Shown here one piece after another: positions 55,091 to 64,000 of a stretch of 64,000 nucleotides of DNA (positions are counted from its first letter, which is position 1; each line of letters starts with the position of its first letter). Made by a program: the position numbers and the translations under genes. The stretch is from Nematopogon swammerdamellus (lineage: Eukaryota; Arthropoda; Insecta; Lepidoptera; Adelidae), in contig OX336342.1 in the NCBI GenBank assembly GCA_946902875.1, forward strand, positions 10,905,523 through 10,969,522. Reading direction: 5' to 3'. The notes under the pieces were generated by a model. It did not search any database, had not been told where the DNA came from, and saw only the letters and a list, made by a program, of their open reading frames with translations.

Positions 55091-55390
55091 TTTTATGAAA
55101 TGCTTCATAGTAGTTAAAATAATTCATGATTAGTTAAAATGCTTCATACTCTTTTCGGTAGATAGCACGCATACACTTTTTAGTTTCTTATATGGGGAAC
55201 CCCGTGATTTTTTTACTTTTTCTTATTTTTATTGTTTTTATATCGGCCATAATAACACATATTATGTGAAAATTTGAACGGGCTACCTATTACGGTTCAA
55301 GAGATACAGCCCTTGGACAGACGAACAGACGGACAGACTGCGTAGGCTTAGTAATAGGGTCCCGTACGACGGATAGGGAACCCTAAAAAA
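55091..55390 (+). repeat. GAGTCG-box interspersed element, 5'-shortened
   Basis: Matches 38869-39215 from gaaatgcttcatagtagtta through tatcggccataataacacat and gttcaagagatacagccctt to cgtaggcttagtaatagggt and ggaaccctaaaaaa. The CAAGTGCGAGTCG end and most of the microsatellite are missing. Confidence 0.8.
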
Positions 55391-55629
55391 CGGATCTCGA
55401 GATATTTTACAGATAAACGATCTACAATGCCGATTTGTGCATGCGGCTCAGGCATGGTGCTGTAAATAGATGGTGAAATTGTGAAAAGTCGGAAACCATG
55501 CTCAATACTGCGGAATTGAAGAGGGGATTAGCGAAAGCATATCCCATAAGCTTCAAATGTTTGAACATAACATTCACATAATTTGTAACAAAGAGTAATT
55601 AGGACAAATCGATCCTGTAAATCCTTTAT
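55391..55629. other. Unassigned spacer
   Basis: No repeat or frame recognised. Confidence 0.3.
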
Positions 55630-55835
55630 TTACAGGGTTGCCAACATGTGGAATGCACTCCCACCTGCAATTTTTTCTGGGATCCTTCAAACACAATCAT
55701 GTGAAGGTGCACCTAGCCGGCCGACATGGTATTCGCAGCCCCCGTAAATATTCGAATGCCCGTGGGCGCCGTCGGACTACACCTCTGCATTACCGTCTGG
55801 CGCGCGCCATAAGTCGAGCTTCCCATAAAAAAAAA
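55630..55835 (+). pseudogene. Jockey-like LINE ORF2 C-terminal remnant
   Basis: Reads ...MWNALPPAIFSGSFKHNHVK in combined frames, followed by VHLAGRHGIRSPR and an A-rich end. The WN.LP..IF motif and the short basic tail are typical of Jockey-type ORF2 ends. Related to 2495-2640 and 10860-10960. Confidence 0.55.
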
Positions 55836-55901
55836 AATTCCCATAAATGTGCCAACAGTACAAGATTTTTAATTTCGGCGTTCCTGTACAATTTTCATAA
55901 T

Positions 55902-56018
55902 AATTAAGGAAACAAGAAAAGATCAGTAGAAAATGCTGTAGTCGGGCTATCCGACTACTAATCCAACTACGCGCCCAACTACACCATTTTCTACAGATCG
56001 TTCCTTGTTTCCATAATT
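55902..56018. repeat. 117-bp foldback with ~35-bp arms
   Basis: ggaaacaagaaaagatcagt plus agaaaatgctgtagt (55908-55942) is mirrored with a few mismatches at 55978-56012 (actacaccattttctacaga then tcgttccttgtttcc). The loop has a smaller palindrome, GTAGTCGG GCTAT CCGACTAC. A TIR-type MITE or hairpin-RNA source are both possible. Confidence 0.75.
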
Positions 56019-56764
56019 TTTTTAGCAGTCGGGTTTTATATATTTTTTTCGATTCGTCACTTCGTCTAGTTAATCACTATTCAAAGTGGAAAACCAAGTT
56101 ATTAATTCTTATTTATGCTACCAGCATCGAAAGTCAAAAGCTCTCCGGAAGCTAATTCGGCGTAAGCGCTCGAGCATTAAAGGTCCCGGGAGGTCCGCTC
56201 TACCCTCCGCCTCGACCGCTCCAATTCAGCGACTCGTTTATATTCAGGAATTCCTCTCCTCAAACCGTTTCCTGCCGGCCTTACGCCGCTTCCTGGGATT
56301 AAACGAGAAAGAAACACATAGGTGAATACGCAAACAATAAATAAACAATTTCTCACAGTTCGCTGACAACTGGGGGAGAGCTGGCGCGGCGGCCGCGGCG
56401 GAGCTTGCGGAGAGCGCCACATCTAAACAAATATCTCCTGCACATACATACATATATAAGACAGGGAGCGGTACTTCCACACGATCAGTTTGTGTATCTT
56501 TCATTTGTAGGTCGATTCATTCTTAGCTTCGTAAGAAAAGTATCTACTATGACTAACCGGATATGTCTGACGGTTGCTTGATGGCACAGGAAATTAGGTT
56601 CAATGATTTGTTTATTCGGGTCCGCAATCTATGTCAAGGTAACGACATTTTATCACGACAATACAGATATAGCTGTGCTATGCGCTATCGTGAAGAATGT
56701 TTTGGATTTGTTACTACGTTTTAATACTTCAACTGTATAGGGATATATTTTTTCTTCACTTACT
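56019..56764. other. Intergenic, part GC-rich
   Basis: 56150-56300 has well-mixed sequence with modest GC; 56365-56420 is GC-rich. No gene supported. Confidence 0.35.
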
Positions 56765-56950
56765 CTCATCACCCAAAGGTTGGCTGCAAGAAATCACTTA
56801 AAGTGATAAGTCCGCCTTTGCACGCTACTTTTCTCTTGTTTCTGTGCGAATTATTGTTAACTTCTATTGCTTTCTGTATGTTATCTTCTGTCTTGTGTAT
56901 CTCTGTGTTTTTGTGTGTGCCATAAAGAATTTCTATTCTATTCTATCTAT
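56765..56950 (+). mobile_element. LINE 3' end with TTCTA tail
   Basis: Has caaaggttggctgcaagaaa, a tcacttaaagtgataagtcc stem, the cgcctttgcac phrase, a long T/G-rich stretch, gtgccataaagaa and a (TTCTA)n tail. Same family layout as 24325-24422, but longer. Confidence 0.6.
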
Positions 56951-57524
56951 GCACACCATCAAATTTATCGTCTTTCAGTCAAGTCAGCTGAGTAACAAAT
57001 TATAAAATTGAATCAGCATATTTGTTGAAGCGATCTCTCTGCTTTCTCTGGATAAGGACTGCGACAAGGCATTTATTTCTCTAAAGAGCGACCTCCGAGT
57101 GCCGCATCTCGCCGAACCAGTTTCAATTAAAGTACTCTCCGCTCAACCCAACGTTTCTGGTAATCGGTTTGTTCGGTTTATTTAAATTTCGACAGCGATA
57201 TCTATTAAAGCCTCCCCGAACGTCCAATATAAATTAAAATACCTTCCACAGAACCAACATTTGCCTTCTTCGTTACGGATACGCAACGGAAACGGTCTTA
57301 TTTAATTAACACGGTTATTATTTATTTACCGAAGGGGGTACAGATTAAGAAAAGGTTATTTTAGAGTAAAGGAATATAATTTTAAAAGTAAATATTTTAT
57401 TTCCATGGGTACAGGTAAATTAAATTTTGCGGTTACGAAGAAAGCTCCTTTTTCAACCGTCTGTATGTTTTTTTTTGTGTGTAACATACACACAAAAAAA
57501 ACATTATCATCATCAATACTAATA
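56951..57524. other. Unique-looking intergenic sequence
   Basis: 57030-57340 is non-repetitive, balanced and without recognised repeats; a candidate for regulatory DNA on appearance only. A T-run/A-run hairpin lies at 57465-57504 at the edge of the following repeat. Confidence 0.3.
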
Positions 57525-57800
57525 ATAAATCTGTAAGGGATGGTCATGGAGTAAGTTGCTTTGTTTTTTGAGATATTGGGTTTGTAGACTCTGTGTATGA
57601 TACTAAAACTAAATTTACGATTTTTAGAAATCATTTCTGTATGTATGTATGTTCCACCATAACTCTTAAACCGATCATCTGAATTCGATGAAACTTCGTA
57701 CAAGTACATTTACCTACACGGGACACAGGATAGGCTAAATAAAATTCACTTCTGGTTACGCTAAGATGTGGCTCCCATACAAACCGATATATTCCGTAGG
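57525..57800 (+). repeat. Interspersed repeat, uninterrupted copy
   Basis: Begins aataaatctgtaagggatgg, then catggagtaagttgc, tgtatgtatgttccaccat, accgatcatctgaattcgat, gacacaggataggctaaat and gatgtggctcccatacaaac. This is the intact form of the element split at 31430-32345. Copies also lie at 58470-58615 (partial) and 62610-62945. Confidence 0.8.
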
Positions 57801-58469
57801 CGCCGTAGTACTAATAGGTATTTACCGAGCGGGCGGCCGGCAGCTGGCGGCGCGGTGGAGGCGCGGCGCGCGGGCGACGCGGCGAGCGAACTGAATAGCC
57901 GCAATATGATAGAATGGATCTCTTACACGCAAAAACTACTGAAAAGATTTTTATGAGCCTTTACAGTACATCAAAATAACATATAGGCTATAATTTATAA
58001 AGACATTGTGTAAATTGGCCCAAATAGGAATATCGATAAATGTCAAGTAAGTCGGAAAAAATCTTGCCATCTGAGAGCTATCTCGGCGTGCGCTGAATAA
58101 ACCTTTAGAGTTACACGAAGATAGTGTATGGTGACGTTGTTTCTCTTAAATAGTTCTAAAAAAAAGTCCGCGACAGCATATATCTACCTTTTATGTCAAA
58201 GCCATTATAGCCAAAATAGTGAAACATAAATACATTTAAATTGGATACTGTATTTACAATGCACATTTTATAGTGGGTATTGAATTAATCCTTATCAAAA
58301 TACACACTTTTATCGCTTCTGAAATTTAAAGTAGATAAACTTTGGCTTTTACACTAAGTAATTTGGACAAATACTTTAAAAGTTACGACGATGAGAATGT
58401 CTACATTGGCGTCCTGCGGTGCGGCGCACAGTACGGGCGGGGCGGGGAGCAGCGGGGCGAGGCGAATAT
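57801..58469. other. GC-rich patch and repeat-derived sequence
   Basis: 57825-57895 and 58415-58465 are GC-rich and border copies of the 57525 family, as at 31310-31410. 57950-58180 contains phrases typical of lepidopteran repeats (acatataggctataatttat, tacacgaagatagtgtatgg). Confidence 0.4.
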
Positions 58470-58615
58470 GTATGTATGAATTTCGTCCATAAGATTTAAG
58501 CCGATCATCTAAATTCGATTAAAATTAGTACTCGCACATTTAGCTATACGAGACACAGGATAGGCTAAATAAAATTCAGTTCCGGTTACGCTAATAGGTG
58601 GAATATTTTACTTAG
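58470..58615 (+). repeat. Interspersed repeat, partial copy
   Basis: Carries tgtatgtatgaatttcgtcc, gccgatcatctaaattcgat, gacacaggataggctaaata and aattcagttccggttacgct. Matches the right half of 57525-57800. Confidence 0.75.
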
Positions 58616-58669
58616 TTAGGTATCTAAAGTATTTGATTTATTTTAACTGAAGTTTCTTAATTTAATATC

Positions 58670-59915
58670 GATAGCTTTTTCCCGCGGATTCGCTCGCGTG
58701 AAATTCGTATTTCAAAAGAAGAAAGTAAGTAACTTAGGCCAGGGCCGGAGGGTGAACTCGATTCAGATAAACAATAAACATTCTCAAAGAAAGTAAGTAA
58801 CATACTAAAGGCGAGGCCGAAGGCCGAGCTGCGTTCAGGAAGAGTATAAACCTTTTCGAATAAAATAAGTAATTGAGGGCGAGGCCGAAGGCCGAGCTAG
58901 ATTCAGGAACACTATAAACCTTCTTGATGAAAGTAAGTAACTGAGGGCGAGGCCGAAGACCGAGCTGCGTTCAGGAAGACGATAACCTTTTCGAAGAAAG
59001 TAAGTAACAGAGGGCGAGGCCGAAGGCCGAGCTGCGTTCAGGAAGACCATAAACCTTCTCGAAGGGAAGGACTGACGTGGCACCATGTTCATCCGGTGTT
59101 ATGGGCTGACATCACGGATGTTGTAGGTGATGTAACCGTGTCAGTTTCCATAAAAAAAAAATAATAAAAAAAACCTAAGTAAGGGCGTGGCCGAAGGCCG
59201 AGCTGTATCCTGGAAGACGCTGACAGTAAGTAACTATGGGCGATAGTTACAAACTTAATATATAATATAGGTTTATAATCTTTCTGCACGAAGCTCGGCC
59301 TTCGGCCTCGCCCTCAATTACTTGATTTCTTCGAAAAGGTTTATAGTCTTCATGAACGCAGCTCGGCCTTCGGCCTCGCCCTCTGTTACTTACTTTCTTC
59401 GAAATGGTTATCGTCTTCCTGAACGCAGCTCGGCCTTCGGCCTCGCCCTCAGTTACTTACTTTCATCAAGAAGGTTTATAGTCTTCCTGAACGCAGCTCG
59501 GCCTTCGGCCTCGCCCTCTATTACTTAATTTCGTAGAGAAGTTTTATAGTCTTCCTGAACGCAGCTCGGCCTTCGGCCTCGCCCTTAGTTACTTACTTTG
59601 TTCGAGAAGGTTTATGGTCTTCCTGAACGCAGCTCGGCCTTCGGCCTCGCCCTCTGTTACTTACTTTCTTCGAAAAGGTTATCGTCTTCCTTAACGCAGC
59701 TCGGCCTTCGGCCTCGCCCTCAATTACTTACTTTCTTCGAGAAGGTTTATTGTCTTCCAGAATGCAGGTCAGCCTGATGCCTCGCCGTTAGTTACTTACT
59801 TTAGTTGAGAAGGTTTATTGTTTACCTAAACGCAGATCGGCCTTAGTTACTTACTTTATTCCTTTGAAATACGAATTTCACGCGAGCGAAGCCGCGGGCA
59901 AAAGCTAGTAGATAA
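58670..59915. repeat. Inverted array of a ~66-bp repeat (array 2)
   Basis: Left end agctttttcccgcggattcg with the cgcgtgaaattcgtatttca segment. About five units follow in the direction of array 1's left half; then a SINE tail insertion at 59064-59157; then about nine units as the reverse complement. The right end mirrors the left: gaaatacgaatttcacgcga and agccgcgggcaaaagctag. Unlike array 1 (29568-30590), both terminal motifs are present. The unequal halves (about 5+9 here, 9+5 there) make the arrays look like mirror images. Confidence 0.85.
59064..59157 (+). mobile_element. SINE 3' tail inside array 2
   Basis: gggaaggactgacgtggcac, ttcatccggtgttatgggct, gacatcacggatgttgtagg and an A-rich end. 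Only the last ~90 bases of the 5S-headed SINE, inserted near the centre of the foldback array. Confidence 0.75.
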
Positions 59916-61684
59916 TATGAAATTGCTCGTGGCGTATATTTGTCAGAAATATTATTATTTAGCGTTTCGCAATCGTTCCCGCTCCATTCCGAAGTTCCGA
60001 ATATATTCACCTGCAGAGCTTTTTCATTGTCTTTGGGGCCAGATATTGAAATTGGCGAGCTGCGCCGTTCATTCCGTTTCATCGTTGCAGAGAGAAAGAG
60101 TGAGCTCTAGTCCAGATACCGCAGCATCCCCGCTGAGAGTGGCCGCCCTTCTACAATACAATTATCTCCTTCTCCTTCTCCCAGCTAGCTTTATGAATCT
60201 CACATTCCTGCAGAATTTAACACACAGCTGGCTAGCAAAATGCTAATAAGCTACTTATATCATTCCGACACCCCGACCCAAAGTTTAATCGAACAATTAC
60301 ATAATTCATCACTACCTACAGCCGCTCCATTATATATGCCTACATACATGTGTATTTACATGAAGCTCTCCAACACACTAACTGCGTGCTTACGAGCACT
60401 ATTAAACAGCGATCCTACTTACGTACACAAAGATCCGCCTCTGAACACACATCTCGAACATTTTCCCCGAACACAAATATTTTCACATCAAACACGAGCA
60501 CGTTTATGAGGAACCGAAGGAGAATAATTCATTTCTTGTTTATCAACCGCAGCCGGCCGAACGTAAAAAAGTTTTACCGCCAAAACTTCACAGGCAACGA
60601 CACAAATACTCACGGGGAATCTGTTGCGGGGCGCCCGATGTTTATCGTTGGCGCTCCGTCTCCGTCGATGGCCGTCGTTACTCGAGGGTTAAATCCTGCA
60701 CAACATTCGGCGGAATGACAGCTCGCGTCACGTGCTCGCCGGGACGCGTCGCGCAAAAAGGAGAGCCGTTGGCACTTCTGCGCTCGCAGGACAGCGGCGG
60801 CGCGGATCTCAGCGGCGCGGCGGCGCGTCGCACCGGGAGCAACGAACCGACCAAAATAATACGTAACCGCGAGTACTTCGGCAGTCGAGGAAGCGTTTAT
60901 GAGCGTGTGTAGTGTGTGGAGAGAGCGCGGCGACGGCGGCGTCGGCCTGACGTCATTAGGAAGCGCGGTCGAAGACTGGCGCGGAGGGCGGGCGGCGCGG
61001 CGCGGAGCTGGGCGGGCGGGCGCCTGTGACGTATACTGCGCCACCGCGCCGCCGCGCCTCGCCGCCGCTCCACCGCCTCCACCGCAGCCGCCTCTGCCGC
61101 ACCGCCACCTTTCCATAACCCTACTGTCACATTTTTACTGCGATTCCGTTTTGGTTTATCAGATTCGCTAGACTTTGTTGCGCTACACAAGTGCGCCTAC
61201 ACTTTAGTTAAAAGTTATTATTAATTCCTACACATTTTGAAATCGAACGGATTAGAACTTTTTCAAGAGTATCGAATTGTTTTGGAAGGTGACATGGTTA
61301 GCGATATCAGCCGCAATCGTGACGTCAGCTCGGTGCAGCCCATTACTTCTTGTTTCTGCAGGAACTAAGTGTTATGTCGTTCTTAATTTTTTCCCCTTTT
61401 TCTTTTGTTTTGTTACCTACACGGAACTGGACTAACTATTTAAAAAATTTGAGTAATGACTGATGAGATATATGTATGAGGTTAGGATGTAGTTATAAAA
61501 AATGGAGTGTTTACTTACTGAAAGAAACTTCTGAAGTATTCCAACCATGTTTTACCTTACGCAGAAAGGTTGCTAAAACTTCTTTACGAGATGCTAAAAC
61601 AAAGAAGTGTCACATCTTGTGTGACGCTTCTTCGTTAGATGCTTCCCGATAAATTAATTGCCTTATATAATACATACGAAATAG
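59916..61684. other. Intergenic with a GC-rich block
   Basis: 59930-60300 and 60480-60620 are well-mixed and non-repetitive. 60610-61110 is strongly GC-rich and CpG-dense with overlapping open frames on both strands that resemble no protein. It may be regulatory or a distant promoter region. 61200-61680 is AT-rich. Confidence 0.35.
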
Positions 61685-62080
61685 GTTCGCTCGCGGTAGA
61701 CTCGGTTTAATAGCAAATTTGTTTAAACGCCAATATTATAATAAACGATTGTTTCTCTTACATTCACTCTGTCCCTCCCTCCCTCGCTGTCTTCTCCATT
61801 CCCTTCTCCTCTCTCCCACCCCTCATTCCCTCCCCCTATCTCCCACTCCTCCGTCCTTTTCTACCCTCACCATCCGACACTACCATTCGACACTAAATTC
61901 CGTTCATACTATATTTTCTTTGATGGTGCTCAGCCCTATTGTTATTTAGCGTCATGGTATATAGCCTTTAGTGAGCCTCAAGAACTACTCTTTACATTGG
62001 TGCAAACCACATCAAAATCTGTACAGTGATTCCGGTTTACCTCAAATATACATACACACTGGTTCGCTTTCATAAGAAGT
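61685..62080 (+). repeat. Polypyrimidine element (partner of 42180)
   Basis: Starts gttcgctcgcggtagactcg, then gtttaatagcaaatttgttt and aacgattgtttctcttacat. A polypyrimidine tract of about 105 bases (61760-61867) and a typical repeat tail follow (gcgtcatggtatatagcctt, aacatcaaaatc-like). The order is the exact reverse of 42180-42428, which ends in the same GCAAAAGCTAG family of termini. Confidence 0.65.
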
Positions 62081-62609
62081 AGAGAAGACAGTAATTTACT
62101 TTACTTCAACGCAACGACCTTATTAATTACTTAAAAACATATATATTAATGTTATGTTAAAATTCACAATGACGCGAGAAATATAGACGCATGTTGCGAG
62201 TACTAATTCTACGTATATTATTCTATCTGGAATTCGATTTGCTATCTGGTTTTCTTGATGTCCCACTAACGGCTCACCGCGGGGCGTTCCTATTAGCGGC
62301 GTGTGTTCAATCCTCTTTGATTGCGCCGTCGTAAATTGCCTTTGAAGTCATCGCCGAATGCAATTTATTGCGGTCTTCTCCCACTCGAGACGCTCTAACT
62401 GTCGCTACCATTCCAGAGTTATATTGCCCATATAACAGCCCATACGTTTCAGTGCACATTCTGTTTAGATTGGTTTTAAATTGTTTGACAGTTTATATCT
62501 GCTACTACCGGTTCACGTTCGTTAGCCTAAGATAAAAATAGAACAGACAAATGAAAAACATAAAATATGTGCTCTCATACGTCTATGGCTCTCATCAATT
62601 AATACTAAT
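62081..62609. other. Unique-looking intergenic sequence
   Basis: 62170-62460 is balanced, non-repetitive and unlike the surrounding repeats; a candidate for conserved non-coding DNA on appearance only. Confidence 0.3.
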
Positions 62610-62950
62610 AATAATTATCTCTAAGGGATGGTCATGGAGTAAGTTACTTTGTTTTATGAGATATTGCGTTTGTAGACTCTATTTTCTCTATGTCTATACT
62701 AAAACTATATTGACGATTTTTAGAAATCTTTTCTGTATGTATGTATGTTCCTCCATAACTCCTCAACCGATCATCCGAATTTGATGAAAATTGGTGCAAG
62801 CACATTTTACTATACAGGACACAGGATAGGCTAAATAAAATTCAGTTCTGGACTAGTAACTCATCTATGGTTACCCTAGTAGCGGGCTTACTCATTTTCT
62901 TCTTTTCAAATACGAATTTCACGCGAGCGAAGCCGCTGGCAAAAGCTAGT
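62610..62950 (+). repeat. Interspersed repeat with GCAAAAGCTAG end
   Basis: Copy of the 57525 family (taagggatggtcatggagta, ctgtatgtatgtatgttcct, caggataggctaaataaaat). It then continues through aatacgaatttcacgcgagc to aagccgctggcaaaagctag. This links the 57525 family with the terminal motif shared by the arrays and the 13830 family. Confidence 0.75.
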
Positions 62951-63052
62951 AATTATATAAATTTACCACATTGTTCATCATTATAATGCATCATTTTCTT
63001 TCTTTCATCTATTTTATTTATTTTTATTGTTTTATGTGTGCAGTATTTTAAT

Positions 63053-63320
63053 ATGAATAGAATAGAATAGAATAGAATATTTATTGGTATATAACATATA
63101 CAAGTCACAAACTCACATTCACACATTTTAAAATTTTACAATTTACAAAATAAAATACAATTTAACGATATTCAATTCAATTTCAATTCAAAAAATTCAA
63201 ACATAATAAATAAATCCTATTCAAATTAAAATTATTAATAATATAAATCCGACATAAAATCGCCAGTCAAATAGGTGCACATCAATAATACATTAGGTAC
63301 CTATAAAAGCAAGCAGAAAC
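63053..63320 (-). mobile_element. 3' UTR and tail of the edge LINE
   Basis: Follows the stop of the ORF at 63321. AT-rich, ending in a (TATTC)n tract (63053-63080 as aatagaatagaa on the plus strand), the tail of a LINE insertion. Confidence 0.75.
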
Positions 63321-64000
63321 TCATTCGTTAAGGAATTCCTCGACCGAATAGTACGCCTTCTCCACCAGAAAGCGCTTCAGTCTGCCGACAAAGCTGTTGA
63401 ATGATTCAGCATTTTTAATTTCTGTGTTTATTTTATTATAGAGCTTTGGCCCAATTACAAAAACCGATTTTTCTGATCTGGCGAGTCTGTGTTCAACAGG
63501 ACGGAGATTGTCACGGTTTCGGGTGGAAAAGACATGACTAGCTCCACTGGTTTCAAACAAATGAGATCCTCTCCTAACGAACTTGGCCACCTCCGCGATG
63601 TACACACTGGGTAGCGTAAGAATTTTCATTTTTATGAATATTTCACGTGCTGGAGTGTCCCAGGGGACGCCAGCAAGTATTCGCACGGCACGTTTCTGCA
63701 TCCTGAACGTCCTGTCACGTTCGGCAGCAGTGCCCCACAATTCGATGCCGTACGACATTACTGAGTGGAAGTAGCCGTAGTATGCCATACGTACGGCTCT
63801 TGAGTCAAGTGTTGGTACCAAACGTGACAGCGCGAAGGACGCTCGGCCGAGTTTGTCGCATAGGGTGTTTATGTGCTCGTCAAACTTAAGGCCTGAGTCA
63901 ATGATCACCCCGAGGAACTTTGCAGAGCTCACCTGGGGAATGGACACTCCGTCACAAACTAGTGAGATCGACTCAGTGTGTGCACCGCGAAGGCCAAAGT
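63321..64000 (-). CDS. Jockey-like LINE ORF2, C-terminal part, cut by the window edge
   Basis: The frame is open from the right edge to the TAA at 63323-63321. It has SSAKFLGVIIDSGLKFDEHI, then LCDKLGRASFALSRL, SYGIELWGTAAERDRTFRMQ and KRAVRILAGV, and ends in VEKAYYSVEEFLNE. The KFLGV-H...KL..A..ALR.L...Q.R..R...G pattern is the connection region after the RT domain of Jockey/CR1-type non-LTR elements. No stop or frameshift in this part, so the element may be recent. The RT and endonuclease domains would be outside the window. Confidence 0.85.
   Translation of the reverse strand, partial: FGLRGAHTESISLVCDGVSIPQVSSAKFLGVIIDSGLKFDEHINTLCDKLGRASFALSRLVPTLDSRAVRMAYYGYFHSVMSYGIELWGTAAERDRTFRMQKRAVRILAGVPWDTPAREIFIKMKILTLPSVYIAEVAKFVRRGSHLFETSGASHVFSTRNRDNLRPVEHRLARSEKSVFVIGPKLYNKINTEIKNAESFNSFVGRLKRFLVEKAYYSVEEFLNE

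Noticed and set aside
58835..59528. Open frames across the 66-bp arrays encoding RPSASPS/ALSYLLSSRRF-like repeats
   Set aside because: They exist on whichever strand the array is read, alternate frame from unit to unit and follow from the unit length and GC-rich core. No start context or family resemblance.
60610..61190. 168-residue Arg/Ala/Gly-rich open frame on the minus strand
   Set aside because: Same GC-rich artefact with competing frames on the other strand.

Overview
The window is nuclear DNA from an insect, almost certainly a moth or butterfly (Lepidoptera). It is AT-rich and intron-bearing. It is crowded with repeat types typical of lepidopteran genomes: elements opening with a CAAGTGCGAGTCG-like box and carrying GACG/GACA microsatellites, elements ending in a GAAGCCGCGGGCAAAAGCTAG-like motif, RTE/Jockey/R1-type LINE tails, and SINEs with 5S- or tRNA-like heads. 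No species can be named from the sequence alone.

One host protein gene is clear. It lies on the minus strand (about 47753-53820, with a possible TATA promoter near 54210). Four coding exons encode about 1382 residues: signal peptide, a very long leucine-rich-repeat ectodomain, a C-terminal LRR cap, one fibronectin-III-like domain, one transmembrane helix and a 58-residue cytoplasmic tail. This is a cell-surface adhesion or recognition protein of the chaoptin-like/neuronal LRR type. An 11-codon upstream ORF overlaps its start codon as ATGA.

The rest is intergenic DNA built of mobile elements and unassigned, sometimes GC-rich, sequence. Left third (1-24 kb): LINE tails, a 457-bp TA-flanked MITE (5670-6126), a long uninterrupted reverse-transcriptase ORF with a C-terminal restriction-like endonuclease signature (6885-9140), a 176-bp-period tandem duplication (9737-10080), an R1-like remnant (15301-16390), a second RT remnant (17690-18420) and two near-complete SINEs (21918-22310, 22993-23360). 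Middle third (24-46.5 kb): a second fragment of the RT/endonuclease family (27537-27770), an inverted array of a ~66-bp repeat (29568-30590), a LINE fragment nested in another repeat (31430-32345), a 2.24-kb palindromic Tc1/mariner-type element whose arms carry the same SINE (39270-41514), a tRNA-headed SINE (43283-43700) and a 48-bp perfect palindrome with an 8-bp target duplication (46362-46425). Right third: the LRR gene, whose second intron holds a piggyBac-like relic inserted at the TTAA of a SINE, a second inverted ~66-bp array (58670-59915), and a LINE ORF running off the right edge (63053-64000).

No operon-like or multi-gene system is present. The notable material is the repeat biology: nested insertions that can be ordered in time, palindromic duplications, two SINE families sharing a body but not a head, and an apparently intact RT-endonuclease reading frame among decayed elements. 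Several quiet non-repetitive stretches could be regulatory DNA, but that is inference only.
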